Positions 8,167-16,202 of a DNA stretch of 45,505 bases are shown piece by piece. Location of the stretch: positions 1 through 45,505 of the forward strand of contig CAZHXA010000017.1 of assembly GCA_964536025.1 (NCBI GenBank), in the 5' to 3' direction. Below the pieces are notes generated by a model that worked only from the letters and a program-made list of their open reading frames with translations, was not told where the DNA came from and made no database searches. A program made the translations under genes and the position numbers. The DNA comes from RGIG4576 sp964536025. GTDB lineage: Bacteria; Bacteroidota; Bacteroidia; Bacteroidales; Muribaculaceae. Within the stretch, counting starts at the first letter, position 1, and each line of letters starts with the position of its first letter.

Positions 8167-8580
8167 GTGAGTCAGCTTTCTAAAAAACATATAGGAGTAG
8201 TTATAGAAATTGTCAACAAAGAATTGTTGAAAGTGAAAATAGCTCGCAATCAGTGTGAAGGTTGTAAGATGGGAGACTTGTGCGGAGTGTCATCGGACGA
8301 TGAGGTTTACGCTATCTCTGCAGGGTATAATCCTTCGGTGGGAGAACGAGTAAAAGTGGTTGAAACGCAAAATAAAACTGAAGTTGAGGCTATATGGTGG
8401 TGCTTGTTTATGCCATGTTTATTATTGATGATAGTAACTATATTGACAGCAATATTAGTTTCGCCATTTATAGGCTGTTTATCAGGTTTATTGTCTATTA
8501 CTTTATATTTTATTATCTATTATATATTAAGAGGTAAAAAAGAATCTAAAAAAGTAAGTTTTAAAATCGAAGAAATATAA
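8167..8580 (+). CDS. rseC: RseC/MucC-family protein heading the rnf operon
   Basis: A 137-residue membrane protein of the RseC/MucC family. The N-terminal cytoplasmic part has a cysteine cluster at C30, C33 and C39 (QCEGCKMGDLCG) that could hold a metal or be redox-active. Two transmembrane helices follow (about 78-98 and 100-122) and the tail is basic. The start codon is GTG. In Bacteroidota RseC is regularly encoded just before rnfB, and in Escherichia coli RseC and Rsx (an Rnf homologue) both belong to the SoxR-reducing system, which supports a functional link to Rnf. Its stop codon lies 4 bp before rnfB. Confidence 0.85.
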   Translation: MSQLSKKHIGVVIEIVNKELLKVKIARNQCEGCKMGDLCGVSSDDEVYAISAGYNPSVGERVKVVETQNKTEVEAIWWCLFMPCLLLMIVTILTAILVSPFIGCLSGLLSITLYFIIYYILRGKKESKKVSFKIEEI

Positions 8581-8584
8581 GAAA

Positions 8585-9436
8585 ATGAATTTGGTGGTTT
8601 TATCTATTGTTATTCTTGGAGGGTTGGGCGTTATAAGTGCTATTGTACTGTATGTTACGTCAAAACGCTTTTATGTAAAAGAAAATCCAAAAATAGCAGA
8701 AATAGAAGATTTGTTGCCAGGGGCTAATTGTGGAGGTTGTGGCTGTAATGGTTGTCATGACTTTGCCGTTAAATGTGCAAATTCCGATTCTTTAGATGGT
8801 TTGCGGTGTCCTTCATGTGATGATACCGTTATGGCAAAAATTGCCGGAATAGCAGGAGCTATCAAGCCATCTTCTGCTATGCCTAAAATTGCAGTGTTAC
8901 ATTGTAATGGGTCTTGTGAAAATCGTCCTGTTAAGTCATACTATGATGGTGTTAGGTCATGTAGAATTCAGCATTCGTTGTTTCTTGGAGCAAGAGGGTG
9001 TGCATACGGATGTTTGGGTTGTGGCGATTGTGTGAGAGCTTGTAAATTTGATGCAATAAAGATTGATACCAAGCAAGGTATTGCTGTAATAGATGAAGAA
9101 AAGTGTGTAGGTTGTGGAGCTTGTGTTGCCATGTGTCCGCGTAACTTGATTGAGTTGAGAAATAAAGGTCCTCGTGGCATGCGAGTATATATTGCATGTG
9201 CCAATAAGGATAAAGGTGCATTGGCAATGAAAGAATGTGGTGTGTCTTGTATAGGATGCAGTAAATGTTTTAAAGAATGTCAACACGATGCGATTGTAAT
9301 TGAAGATAATTTGGCAAGAATAGATTATGAGAAGTGTAAATTATGCAAAAAATGTGTTGCCGTGTGTCCTCGCAATTCTATTCATGCTGTAAATTTTCCT
9401 CAAAAGCAAGTAATCAATGGGGTTGAATCTAAATAA
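8585..9436 (+). CDS. rnfB: Rnf complex subunit B, polyferredoxin
   Basis: A 283-residue iron-sulfur protein, entry point for electrons from reduced ferredoxin. An N-terminal membrane anchor (about 3-24) is followed by the RnfB-type four-cysteine domain, with C49, C52, C57 and C64 (GANCGGCGCNGCHDFAVKC) and an extra C54. Further on are four CxxCxxC-type [4Fe-4S] motifs: GCLGCGDCVRAC, CVGCGACVAMC, SCIGCSKCFKEC and CKLCKKCVAVC. That is more than the two in E. coli RsxB and fits the longer RnfB of anaerobes. The stop codon overlaps the first possible rnfC ATG by one base. Confidence 0.93.
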   Translation: MNLVVLSIVILGGLGVISAIVLYVTSKRFYVKENPKIAEIEDLLPGANCGGCGCNGCHDFAVKCANSDSLDGLRCPSCDDTVMAKIAGIAGAIKPSSAMPKIAVLHCNGSCENRPVKSYYDGVRSCRIQHSLFLGARGCAYGCLGCGDCVRACKFDAIKIDTKQGIAVIDEEKCVGCGACVAMCPRNLIELRNKGPRGMRVYIACANKDKGALAMKECGVSCIGCSKCFKECQHDAIVIEDNLARIDYEKCKLCKKCVAVCPRNSIHAVNFPQKQVINGVESK

Positions 9437-10785
9437 TGAGAGGATTTATGGCAAAAACATTTAGTAAAGGGGGAATACATATTCCTGAATATAAATATAC
9501 GGCAGAGTGTCCTATAGTGGATATTCCTGCTCCTAAAGAAGTTATTGTAACCTTTTCTCAACATATAGGTGCAATTGCAGTGTGCTGTGTAAAGGAGGGT
9601 GAGCATGTCGAGAAAGGACAACTTATAGCTAAGGCTAACGGGGTGGTAAGTGCAAATGTGCATACGCCTATAAGTGGAACTGTAAAAACGATTGGTAAAT
9701 GGAAAACGGCGTTTGGCTACCCTTGTGATACTGTAACGGTAGTTGCAACCGATGAAGATGTGCAACATGATGCTGAAAATGTACCGTGTAAGCGAACTGA
9801 TGATGAGGTTGATGCGTTGACTCCGCAAGAAATAAAGACTATTGTTTCCGATTCGGGAGTCGTCGGCCTTGGTGGAGCTGCTTTCCCTACAAAAGTAAAG
9901 TTGACTCCGCCGAATGGTTTGAATGCCGAAGTTTTGATAATAAACGGAGCCGAATGTGAACCGTATTTGACCAATGATCATGCTTTAATGCTTGCGTGTG
10001 CCTCCGAAATTATTGAAGGCGTGAAATATATAATGCGTGCAGCTGATGTTAAACGTGCCGTAATAGGTATTGAAGATAACAAAAAAGATGCAATAGCATT
10101 AATGGAAAAGTTGTTGAGTAATGAAACCGGTATATCGGTAATTGCATTGCGTACGAAATATCCGCAAGGAGGAGAGAAACAATTGATAAAGGCAGTAACA
10201 GGGAGAGAAGTACCTAATGGAGGTTTACCTATTTCTGTCGGTGTAATAGTACAAAATGTTGCAACTGCTTATGCTGTTTATCGAGCTGTGCGTTTGCGTG
10301 AACCATTGATAAGCCGAGTCTTAACAGTGAGCGGAAAAAGTGTGGCAAATCCGGGTAATTTCAGAGTGTATTTGGGCACTCCTTTGAAAACTGTAATTGA
10401 AGCAGCCGGCGGTGTTCCTGAAGATACAGGAAAAATAATACTTGGTGGTCCTATGATGGGACGTGCTATAGTGGATATAAATGCACCTACCATAAAAGGT
10501 TTGTCTGGAATAGTGATGATGTCAGAAATTGAGTCAAAACGTGTGAAAGAGGAACCTTGTATAAGGTGTGGGTCGTGTGTTGAGGCATGCCCTATGGGAC
10601 TTGAACCGTATTTGCTTATGCCATTGACCGAAAATGCCGATTGGGACGAATTGAATGAACATAAGGTGATGAATTGCATAGAATGTGGTTGTTGTTCTTA
10701 CTCTTGTCCGTCACATCGTCCTTTGCTTGACTTTATAAGGTTAGGAAAGTTTAAAGTAAATGAGATAGCTCGTAAAAAGAAGTAA
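9436..10785 (+). CDS. rnfC: Rnf complex subunit C, NADH-binding flavo-iron-sulfur protein
   Basis: A 449-residue peripheral subunit where NAD+ is reduced. The N-terminal region is the RnfC barrel-sandwich domain (GIHIPEYKYTAE). A Gly-rich nucleotide and flavin-binding segment GLGGAAFPTKVKL and an SLBB domain follow, and two [4Fe-4S] motifs close the protein (CIRCGSCVEACPMG near residue 375 and CIECGCCSYSCPSH near 414). The ATG at 9436 overlaps the rnfB stop, but the ATG at 9448 gives the standard start MAKTFSKGGIH and has an AGAGGA just ahead, so 9448 may be the true start. Confidence 0.93.
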   Translation: MRGFMAKTFSKGGIHIPEYKYTAECPIVDIPAPKEVIVTFSQHIGAIAVCCVKEGEHVEKGQLIAKANGVVSANVHTPISGTVKTIGKWKTAFGYPCDTVTVVATDEDVQHDAENVPCKRTDDEVDALTPQEIKTIVSDSGVVGLGGAAFPTKVKLTPPNGLNAEVLIINGAECEPYLTNDHALMLACASEIIEGVKYIMRAADVKRAVIGIEDNKKDAIALMEKLLSNETGISVIALRTKYPQGGEKQLIKAVTGREVPNGGLPISVGVIVQNVATAYAVYRAVRLREPLISRVLTVSGKSVANPGNFRVYLGTPLKTVIEAAGGVPEDTGKIILGGPMMGRAIVDINAPTIKGLSGIVMMSEIESKRVKEEPCIRCGSCVEACPMGLEPYLLMPLTENADWDELNEHKVMNCIECGCCSYSCPSHRPLLDFIRLGKFKVNEIARKKK

Positions 10786-10792
10786 AAAATAT

Positions 10793-11749
10793 ATGAGTGG
10801 AAGAAAATTTATAGTGTCCGGTTCTCCACATATTCACGCGTGCGATAGTGTGAAATCTCGAATGTGGAGTGTTGTCATAGCCCTGCTTCCTGCATTGGCA
10901 TTTTCTGTCTATGCTTTTGGCTTAGGTGCTTTGTTGGTTGTTGTTACATCTGTGATAGGTTGTGTTTTGACAGAGTTCTTGATACAGAAGTACATGATAG
11001 GAGGTGAAATGACTATAAATAATGGTTCGGCGGTAATAACCGGGTTATTACTTGCATTAAATCTGCCGTCCAATTTGCCATTATGGATAGTATTGATAGG
11101 ATGTATTGTTGCAATAGGTTTAGGTAAGTTTGCTTATGGAGGATTGGGACAAAATATTTTCAATCCTGCTATTTTGGGACGTGTGTTCTTGCTTATTTCT
11201 TTTCCGAGTCAAATGACTTCATGGCCGTTACCTATTGTAAACCGTATGAATTATGCCGATGCAACTACAGGAGCCACGATATTGGGTAAAATGAAAATGG
11301 GAGAATTATCACCTGAAAATTTGGATGTTTGGGCGACTTTTGTCGGTGATATGTGTGGTAGTCTTGGTGAAACTTGTGCTATAGCATTATTGCTTGGTGG
11401 AGCTTTTCTGTTGTTGAGAGGTATAATAAGTTGGCACATTCCGGTTTCGGTAATTTCAAGCGTGGCTGTTTTCTCGTGGTTGGCTGGAATTAATCCTATT
11501 GTTTCGATTTTGACAGGAGGCGTGTTGCTGGGTGCAATATTTATGGCTACCGATTATGTTACATCTCCCATGACACATAAAGGAATGGTGCTTTATGGTG
11601 TGATGATAGGAATTATTACAATGATAATTCGTCTGTGGGGAGCTTATCCCGAAGGCGTTTCATTTGCAATTCTTATAATGAATGGATTTACTCCGCTTAT
11701 CAATAAATTTATGAAACCAAGACGTTTCGGAGAAAGGAGGTTTAACTGA
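10793..11749 (+). CDS. rnfD: Rnf complex subunit D, membrane flavoprotein
   Basis: A 318-residue polytopic membrane protein. The conserved covalent-FMN motif is ATTGATILG with the flavinylated threonine at about T162; it fits the ApbE recognition pattern Dxx(S/T)GAT. N-terminal PHIHACDSVKSRMWSVV and several hydrophobic helices match RnfD/NqrB. It is thought to be part of the ion-translocating path. The last codons contain a strong AGGAGG that can serve rnfG, 3 bp after this gene ends. Confidence 0.93.
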   Translation: MSGRKFIVSGSPHIHACDSVKSRMWSVVIALLPALAFSVYAFGLGALLVVVTSVIGCVLTEFLIQKYMIGGEMTINNGSAVITGLLLALNLPSNLPLWIVLIGCIVAIGLGKFAYGGLGQNIFNPAILGRVFLLISFPSQMTSWPLPIVNRMNYADATTGATILGKMKMGELSPENLDVWATFVGDMCGSLGETCAIALLLGGAFLLLRGIISWHIPVSVISSVAVFSWLAGINPIVSILTGGVLLGAIFMATDYVTSPMTHKGMVLYGVMIGIITMIIRLWGAYPEGVSFAILIMNGFTPLINKFMKPRRFGERRFN

Positions 11750-11752
11750 ATT

Positions 11753-12376
11753 ATGAAAAAAGCAAAATCTTCATTGCGTAATATGGTCTTATCATTGGGA
11801 GTAATAACGGTACTTTCTGCTCTATTGTCGGGAGGTGTATATGTTATTACTAAGGATGTTATATCTGAATCAGATAATAAGGCTCAAATAATGGCAATAA
11901 GTGAAGTTGCTCCTGAATTTGATAATAATCCATTAAAAGAGCAATTTGTTTATACTGCCAATGCCGGAACAAAGGATAGTGTGGATCTTGTTGTTTATCC
12001 TGCACGAAAAAACGGTGTACTTGTTGGTGCTGCCGTAAAAAGTGTTACAAGAAACGGTTTCAGTGGTGACATAGAAATAATGTGCGGATTTAGTCAAGAT
12101 GGAACAATTTGTGAATATAAAATATTGAAACATAGCGAAACAGCCGGCTTGGGGTCAAAGATGCAAGAGTGGTTCCGCATGAAAAAAGGGAATAGAAATG
12201 TAATAGGATTAAATGCGTCAAAAGACGTTTTGAAAGTGAAAAAAGATGGAGGAGATGTAGATGCTATCACGGCAGCCACTATTTCATCTCGTGCATTTCT
12301 TGATGCCTTGAATGATGCTTATAAAGCCTTTTGTAAAATGCAAAAATCGGGAAAGGAGGTTAAAAATGATAAGTAA
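11753..12376 (+). CDS. rnfG: Rnf complex subunit G, periplasmic FMN-binding protein
   Basis: A 207-residue subunit with one N-terminal transmembrane anchor (about 14-34) and a periplasmic FMN-binding domain. The covalent FMN site is DAITAATISS with the modified threonine at T176; Ala replaces the more common Gly of the SGAT motif, which is tolerated in this family. HSETAGLGSKM, typical of RnfG/NqrC, is at about 124-134. AAAGGAGG ends 12 bp before the ATG, a long but usable spacing. The 3' end overlaps rnfE by 11 bp. Confidence 0.92.
   Translation: MKKAKSSLRNMVLSLGVITVLSALLSGGVYVITKDVISESDNKAQIMAISEVAPEFDNNPLKEQFVYTANAGTKDSVDLVVYPARKNGVLVGAAVKSVTRNGFSGDIEIMCGFSQDGTICEYKILKHSETAGLGSKMQEWFRMKKGNRNVIGLNASKDVLKVKKDGGDVDAITAATISSRAFLDALNDAYKAFCKMQKSGKEVKNDK
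12353..12360 (+). promoter_or_regulatory. Strong Shine-Dalgarno site for rnfE
   Basis: AAGGAGGT lies 5 bp upstream of the rnfE ATG at 12366, inside the end of rnfG. It decides the rnfE start. Shine-Dalgarno sites are rare in Bacteroidota, so this one stands out; comparable ones precede rnfG (11734-11740) and nuoB (35235-35242). Confidence 0.75.
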
Positions 12377-12959
12377 ATTGAAATTCATTGTAGAATCGGC
12401 AATTAAGAACAATCCTACTTTTGTTTTATTGTTGGGAATGTGTCCCACGTTGGGAACGACCAGTTCTGCAATCAATGGAATGAGTATGGGACTTGCCACA
12501 ATGGGAGTTCTTGTGTGTTCCAATGTGGTTATTTCCTTGTTGCGTAGTGTTATTCCCGATCAAGTGCGTATTCCGGCATTTATTGTAGTTATAGCTTCGT
12601 TTGTTACAGCATTACAAATGATTATGCAGGCTTATATGCCCGAATTGTATGCTACTTTGGGTATATTCATACCGTTGATAGTGGTGAATTGTATCTTATT
12701 GGGACGTGCCGAATCTTTTGCTTCAAAGAATGGTATTGTTGATTCGTTTTGTGATGGTATAGGTGTGGGACTGGGTTTTACTGTTTCGCTTACACTGTTA
12801 GGCGCTATAAGAGAATTTTTGGGTACCGGTAAAATTTTTGATTTTGTTATCTATGGAGAAGAATACGGCAGTCTTATATTTGTACTTGCTCCGGGTGCGT
12901 TTATTGTACTTGGATTATTGATTGCTCTTGTTAATAAGTTTGTGATTTTTAAAAAATAA
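12366..12959 (+). CDS. rnfE: Rnf complex subunit E
   Basis: A 197-residue integral membrane protein of the RnfE/NqrD family, with about six helices, NPTFVLLLGMCPTLGTT in the first and GAIREFLGTGKIFD near the last periplasmic loop. The start was chosen at 12366 rather than an in-frame ATG at 12312 because MISKLKFIVESAIKNNPTF is the family N-terminus and an AAGGAGGT lies 5 bp before it. The upstream codons overlap rnfG. It forms the membrane core with RnfA, where an inter-subunit [2Fe-2S] cluster is bound in known structures. Confidence 0.92.
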   Translation: MISKLKFIVESAIKNNPTFVLLLGMCPTLGTTSSAINGMSMGLATMGVLVCSNVVISLLRSVIPDQVRIPAFIVVIASFVTALQMIMQAYMPELYATLGIFIPLIVVNCILLGRAESFASKNGIVDSFCDGIGVGLGFTVSLTLLGAIREFLGTGKIFDFVIYGEEYGSLIFVLAPGAFIVLGLLIALVNKFVIFKK

Positions 12960-12968
12960 TAAAATACC

Positions 12969-13550
12969 ATGCTTACTTATATTTCAATAATAATAACATC
13001 GATATTTGTAAATAATATAGTGTTTGCCCAATTTCTTGGTATATGTCCGTTTTTGGGAGTGTCTAAACGCATAAGTTCTGCGGTAGGAATGGGGATGGCT
13101 GTTACATTTGTAATGGCTGTATCAACAGTTGTTACCTATTTGTTGCAAATGTATGTTCTTGTTCCACTTGGAATAACATTTTTGCAAACCATTACGTTTA
13201 TTTTGGTTATTGCTGCACTTGTGCAAGTTCTTGAAATCGTAATGAAAAAGTGTATGCCTGTGCTTTATCGTGCTTTAGGTGTTTTTCTACCGCTTATAAC
13301 TACCAATTGTGCCGTTCTTGGAGTTGCCATTCTTGTAATACAAAAAAACATGACGTTGGTTGAATCTTTGGTGTATGCAGTGTCTACGGCACTCGGTTTT
13401 ATGCTTGCACTTGTAGTTTTTGCAGGAATCAGAGAACAATTGTCATTGTCGGTAGTGCCAAAAGCTATGAAAGGAACACCTATTGCACTTGTTACTGCAG
13501 GTATTCTTGCTATGGCGTTTATGGGGTTTGCCGGTATTAAAATAGGTTGA
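12969..13550 (+). CDS. rnfA: Rnf complex subunit A
   Basis: A 193-residue membrane protein of the RnfA/NqrE family, pseudo-symmetric to RnfE. SIFVNNIVFAQFLGICPFLG is the family signature near residues 11-30, and CAVLGVAI is the matching cysteine-containing half near 117. It completes the complex: all six genes rnfB, C, D, G, E and A are present and intact in one operon. Only 9 bp separate it from rnfE. No clear hairpin terminator follows; 145 bp downstream a TonB-receptor gene begins with its own promoter. Confidence 0.93.
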   Translation: MLTYISIIITSIFVNNIVFAQFLGICPFLGVSKRISSAVGMGMAVTFVMAVSTVVTYLLQMYVLVPLGITFLQTITFILVIAALVQVLEIVMKKCMPVLYRALGVFLPLITTNCAVLGVAILVIQKNMTLVESLVYAVSTALGFMLALVVFAGIREQLSLSVVPKAMKGTPIALVTAGILAMAFMGFAGIKIG

Positions 13551-13608
13551 GTTAAAACTCAATGGTTGTTCTAAATAAGTGTTGATTATTTAGAATGGTT
13601 TTAAATAA

Positions 13609-13640
13609 TTTGTTTAAGTTTGTTATAAAGTGTATTTTTG
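13609..13640 (+). promoter_or_regulatory. Bacteroidota promoter (-33 and -7) for the TonB-dependent receptor
   Basis: TTTG at 13609-13612 and TATTTTTG at 13633-13640, separated by 20 bp, fit both elements of the Bacteroidota primary-sigma consensus. The start codon is at 13695, giving a leader of about 50 nt. Confidence 0.65.
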
Positions 13641-13694
13641 CAACCGTTTTTGTGAAAATACACTTAATTTTTTAATGTAAATACACGTTTATTA

Positions 13695-15992
13695 ATGAAG
13701 AAAATCATTTTTACGCTATTCCTGTCGTTGATGACAGTTTATTCTTTGCTTGCTCAAGCAACTTTAACCGATGCAAATGTTGTGGGTCATGTGGTAGATA
13801 AGGGGACAGATGAACATATACCTTATGTTACTGTGCGTTTGTTGGGTACATCTTATGGTACCATGACCGATGCTACAGGGCATTATTTCTTGAAAAATGT
13901 TCCTGACGGAAAATATGAAATTGAAGCTTCTTGTATAGGATACGTTCCTCAAAAATATGACGTTGAAATAAAACATAATAAGACCGTTGAGGTGAATTTT
14001 TTATTGCAAGAAGATGTAATGCAATTGGAACAAGTAGTTGTGACCGGTAATAAAGGAGAAGTAAAACGTCGTAATAGTTCAACGCTTGTAAGTGTATTGA
14101 ACGCCAAAACTTTTGACTTAGTGAGTGCGTGCAGCCTTGCCGACGGACTTAATTACCAACCCGGTGTGAGAGTGGAAAATAATTGTCAAAATTGTGGATT
14201 TACTCAAGTGCGAATAAACGGGCTTGACGGACACTATTCGCAAATCTTGATGAATTCACGTCCGGTATTTTCGGCTTTGGCTGGAGTATATGGTTTGGAA
14301 CAAATTCCTGCCAATATGATAGAACGTGTTGAAGTGATGCGTGGTGGTGGTTCTGCTTTGTTTGGCTCTTCTGCGATAGGCGGAACTATAAACATTATAA
14401 CAAAAGACCCGATAGTTAATTCGGTTGAGGTTGCCAATACTACTACTTTTACGGGAATGGAAGACGCTATTGACAATAATACCACTGTAAATGCTTCTGT
14501 TACTACCGATAACCATAAATTGGGACTAATGATATACGGGCAGAATCGCGATAGAGCAAGTTACGACCATAATGGTGACGGTTATACCGAAATAGGGGAA
14601 ATAAAGTCAAAAACCATAGGAGCAAGAGCTTTTATGCGTCCGAGTGACAATACTCGTCTTACTTTGGAGTATAGAGCTACTCAAGAATTTCGTCGTGGTG
14701 GAGACCAATTGGATAAACCGGCACATGAAGCTAATATAACTGAACAAACCGACCATCAAATTCATGGTGGAGACGTAAATTTCAATTACTGGAGTGATGA
14801 TAATAAAACCAAGTGGAATGTATATGCGTCGCTTCAAGATACTAAAAGAGATAGTTACTATGGAAGCGGGAAAGACCCTAATGCCTATGGTAATACTCAC
14901 GATTTGGTGGTATTGGGAGGAGCTCAATATACGCGTACAATAGATAAATTGGTGTTTATGCCTGCTGAATTTATGGCTGGTGTTGAATATAACCACAATT
15001 ATTTGCATGACATAACTCTTGGTTATAATCATAATTATCTACAAAAGATTAATATTTATAGTGGATTTGTTCAAAATGAGTGGAGAAACGATATGTTAGG
15101 TTTTCTAATCGGTGCTCGTGTGGATAAACATTCATTGGTGGATGATGTCATTGTTTCTCCTCGTGCCAATATTCGTTTCAATCCATCAAAGCAAGCCAAT
15201 TTCCGATTGTCTTATTCAACAGGCTTCAGAGCTCCTCAGGCTTTTGATGAGGATTTTCATATTGCAGTAGTGGGCGGTGAACGTGTGATAACTGTGCTTG
15301 CTAACGATTTAAAAGAAGAAAGTTCACATAGTTTAAGCCTTTCAGGTGATTTCTATTTCAATATAGGCGGAGTGCAAACCAATCTTCTTATAGAAGGTTT
15401 CTACACCTCATTAAGCGATGTGTTTGCTTTGCGTACGATAGGGAAAGATGAAGCTGGAAACGATATGATAGAGCGTTATAATGGCTCGGGGGCTACCGTT
15501 TTTGGTGGAAATTTGGAATTTCGTGCAGTGTTTTCTTCATTTTTGTCATTACAAGGTGGTGTGACGCTTCAACATAGTAGATATAAGAATCTTGAACAAT
15601 GGAGCGATAATCCTGATGTGCCAACAACGAAAAATATGTTCAGAACGCCTGATGCTTACGGATATTTTACTTTTAATTACAATCCTGTAAAGCCTTTAAG
15701 CTTGGGACTTACCGGAACAATCACCGGACCTATGTGGATGCAACACTTTGAGGGTTCGGGAACCGATGTCGATGTGGCTAAAAGAACTAAAAGTTTTGCC
15801 GACGTAGGCTTTAAAGCAGCTTATGACTTTAAATTGTTTGATTATGCAACATTACAAGTTAATGCCGGATTGCATAATATATTTAACTCATATCAAAAGG
15901 ATTTTGATAAAGGAGAAATGCGAGACTCAGGCTATATGTATGGTCCTATGATGCCACGTAGTGCATATGTAGGGATTAAGTTATCGTTGTAA
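13695..15992 (+). CDS. TonB-dependent outer-membrane receptor with N-terminal carboxypeptidase-like domain
   Basis: A 765-residue receptor. A signal peptide ends at about LLAQ (21). Residues about 25-105 form the carboxypeptidase-regulatory-like beta-sandwich common in Bacteroidota (GHVVDKGTDEHIPYVTVRLLG). A TonB-box-like VVVTG lies near 114-118, then the plug domain (SLADGLNYQPGVRV to ALFGSSAIGGTINIITK) and a 22-strand barrel ending in an aromatic-free YVGIKLSL. The plug has a C164-x-x-C167 pair, unusual in this family. No SusD partner is nearby, so a polysaccharide substrate is unlikely; an iron, heme, corrinoid or peptide ligand is possible. The ligand is not known. Confidence 0.9.
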   Translation: MKKIIFTLFLSLMTVYSLLAQATLTDANVVGHVVDKGTDEHIPYVTVRLLGTSYGTMTDATGHYFLKNVPDGKYEIEASCIGYVPQKYDVEIKHNKTVEVNFLLQEDVMQLEQVVVTGNKGEVKRRNSSTLVSVLNAKTFDLVSACSLADGLNYQPGVRVENNCQNCGFTQVRINGLDGHYSQILMNSRPVFSALAGVYGLEQIPANMIERVEVMRGGGSALFGSSAIGGTINIITKDPIVNSVEVANTTTFTGMEDAIDNNTTVNASVTTDNHKLGLMIYGQNRDRASYDHNGDGYTEIGEIKSKTIGARAFMRPSDNTRLTLEYRATQEFRRGGDQLDKPAHEANITEQTDHQIHGGDVNFNYWSDDNKTKWNVYASLQDTKRDSYYGSGKDPNAYGNTHDLVVLGGAQYTRTIDKLVFMPAEFMAGVEYNHNYLHDITLGYNHNYLQKINIYSGFVQNEWRNDMLGFLIGARVDKHSLVDDVIVSPRANIRFNPSKQANFRLSYSTGFRAPQAFDEDFHIAVVGGERVITVLANDLKEESSHSLSLSGDFYFNIGGVQTNLLIEGFYTSLSDVFALRTIGKDEAGNDMIERYNGSGATVFGGNLEFRAVFSSFLSLQGGVTLQHSRYKNLEQWSDNPDVPTTKNMFRTPDAYGYFTFNYNPVKPLSLGLTGTITGPMWMQHFEGSGTDVDVAKRTKSFADVGFKAAYDFKLFDYATLQVNAGLHNIFNSYQKDFDKGEMRDSGYMYGPMMPRSAYVGIKLSL

Positions 15993-16015
15993 TTGACCAA
16001 TGAAATATAGAATGA

Positions 16016-16052
16016 AATAGTCGCACAGTTTGATTTGTGCGACTATTTTTTT
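16016..16052 (+). terminator. Intrinsic terminator after the TonB-dependent receptor
   Basis: Perfect 12-bp stem, AATAGTCGCACA (16016-16027) and TGTGCGACTATT (16036-16047), with an 8-nt loop and a run of T directly after. It lies 24 bp downstream of the receptor stop codon. Confidence 0.88.
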
Positions 16053-16112
16053 ATAAATATGTGTTGTTTTGATTTATTTTGCTCAAATAGCTCCGTGATA
16101 GTATTTTTTATA

Positions 16113-16120
16113 TATCTTTG
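16113..16120 (+). promoter_or_regulatory. Bacteroidota -7 promoter element for the porin gene
   Basis: TATCTTTG matches TAnnTTTG and lies 83 bp before the porin start at 16203, predicting a leader of about 78 nt. No clear -33 TTG is present at the standard distance. Confidence 0.5.
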
Positions 16121-16202
16121 TAAATTAATTTAAAAAGTTGAACAATGATAGGATTGAGCTTGCTTTACAGCGAGTTTGATTGTATGTGAGAGGTGAAAAA
16201 TT

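Noticed and set aside
9400..9981. Open frame of 193 codons on the minus strand
   Set aside because: Antisense to the start of rnfC and end of rnfB, with low-complexity Ser/Thr/Tyr-rich composition; rnf genes are certain.
12312..12365. Upstream start for rnfE
   Set aside because: Extends into rnfG and adds 18 residues not seen in the family; the Shine-Dalgarno site supports 12366.
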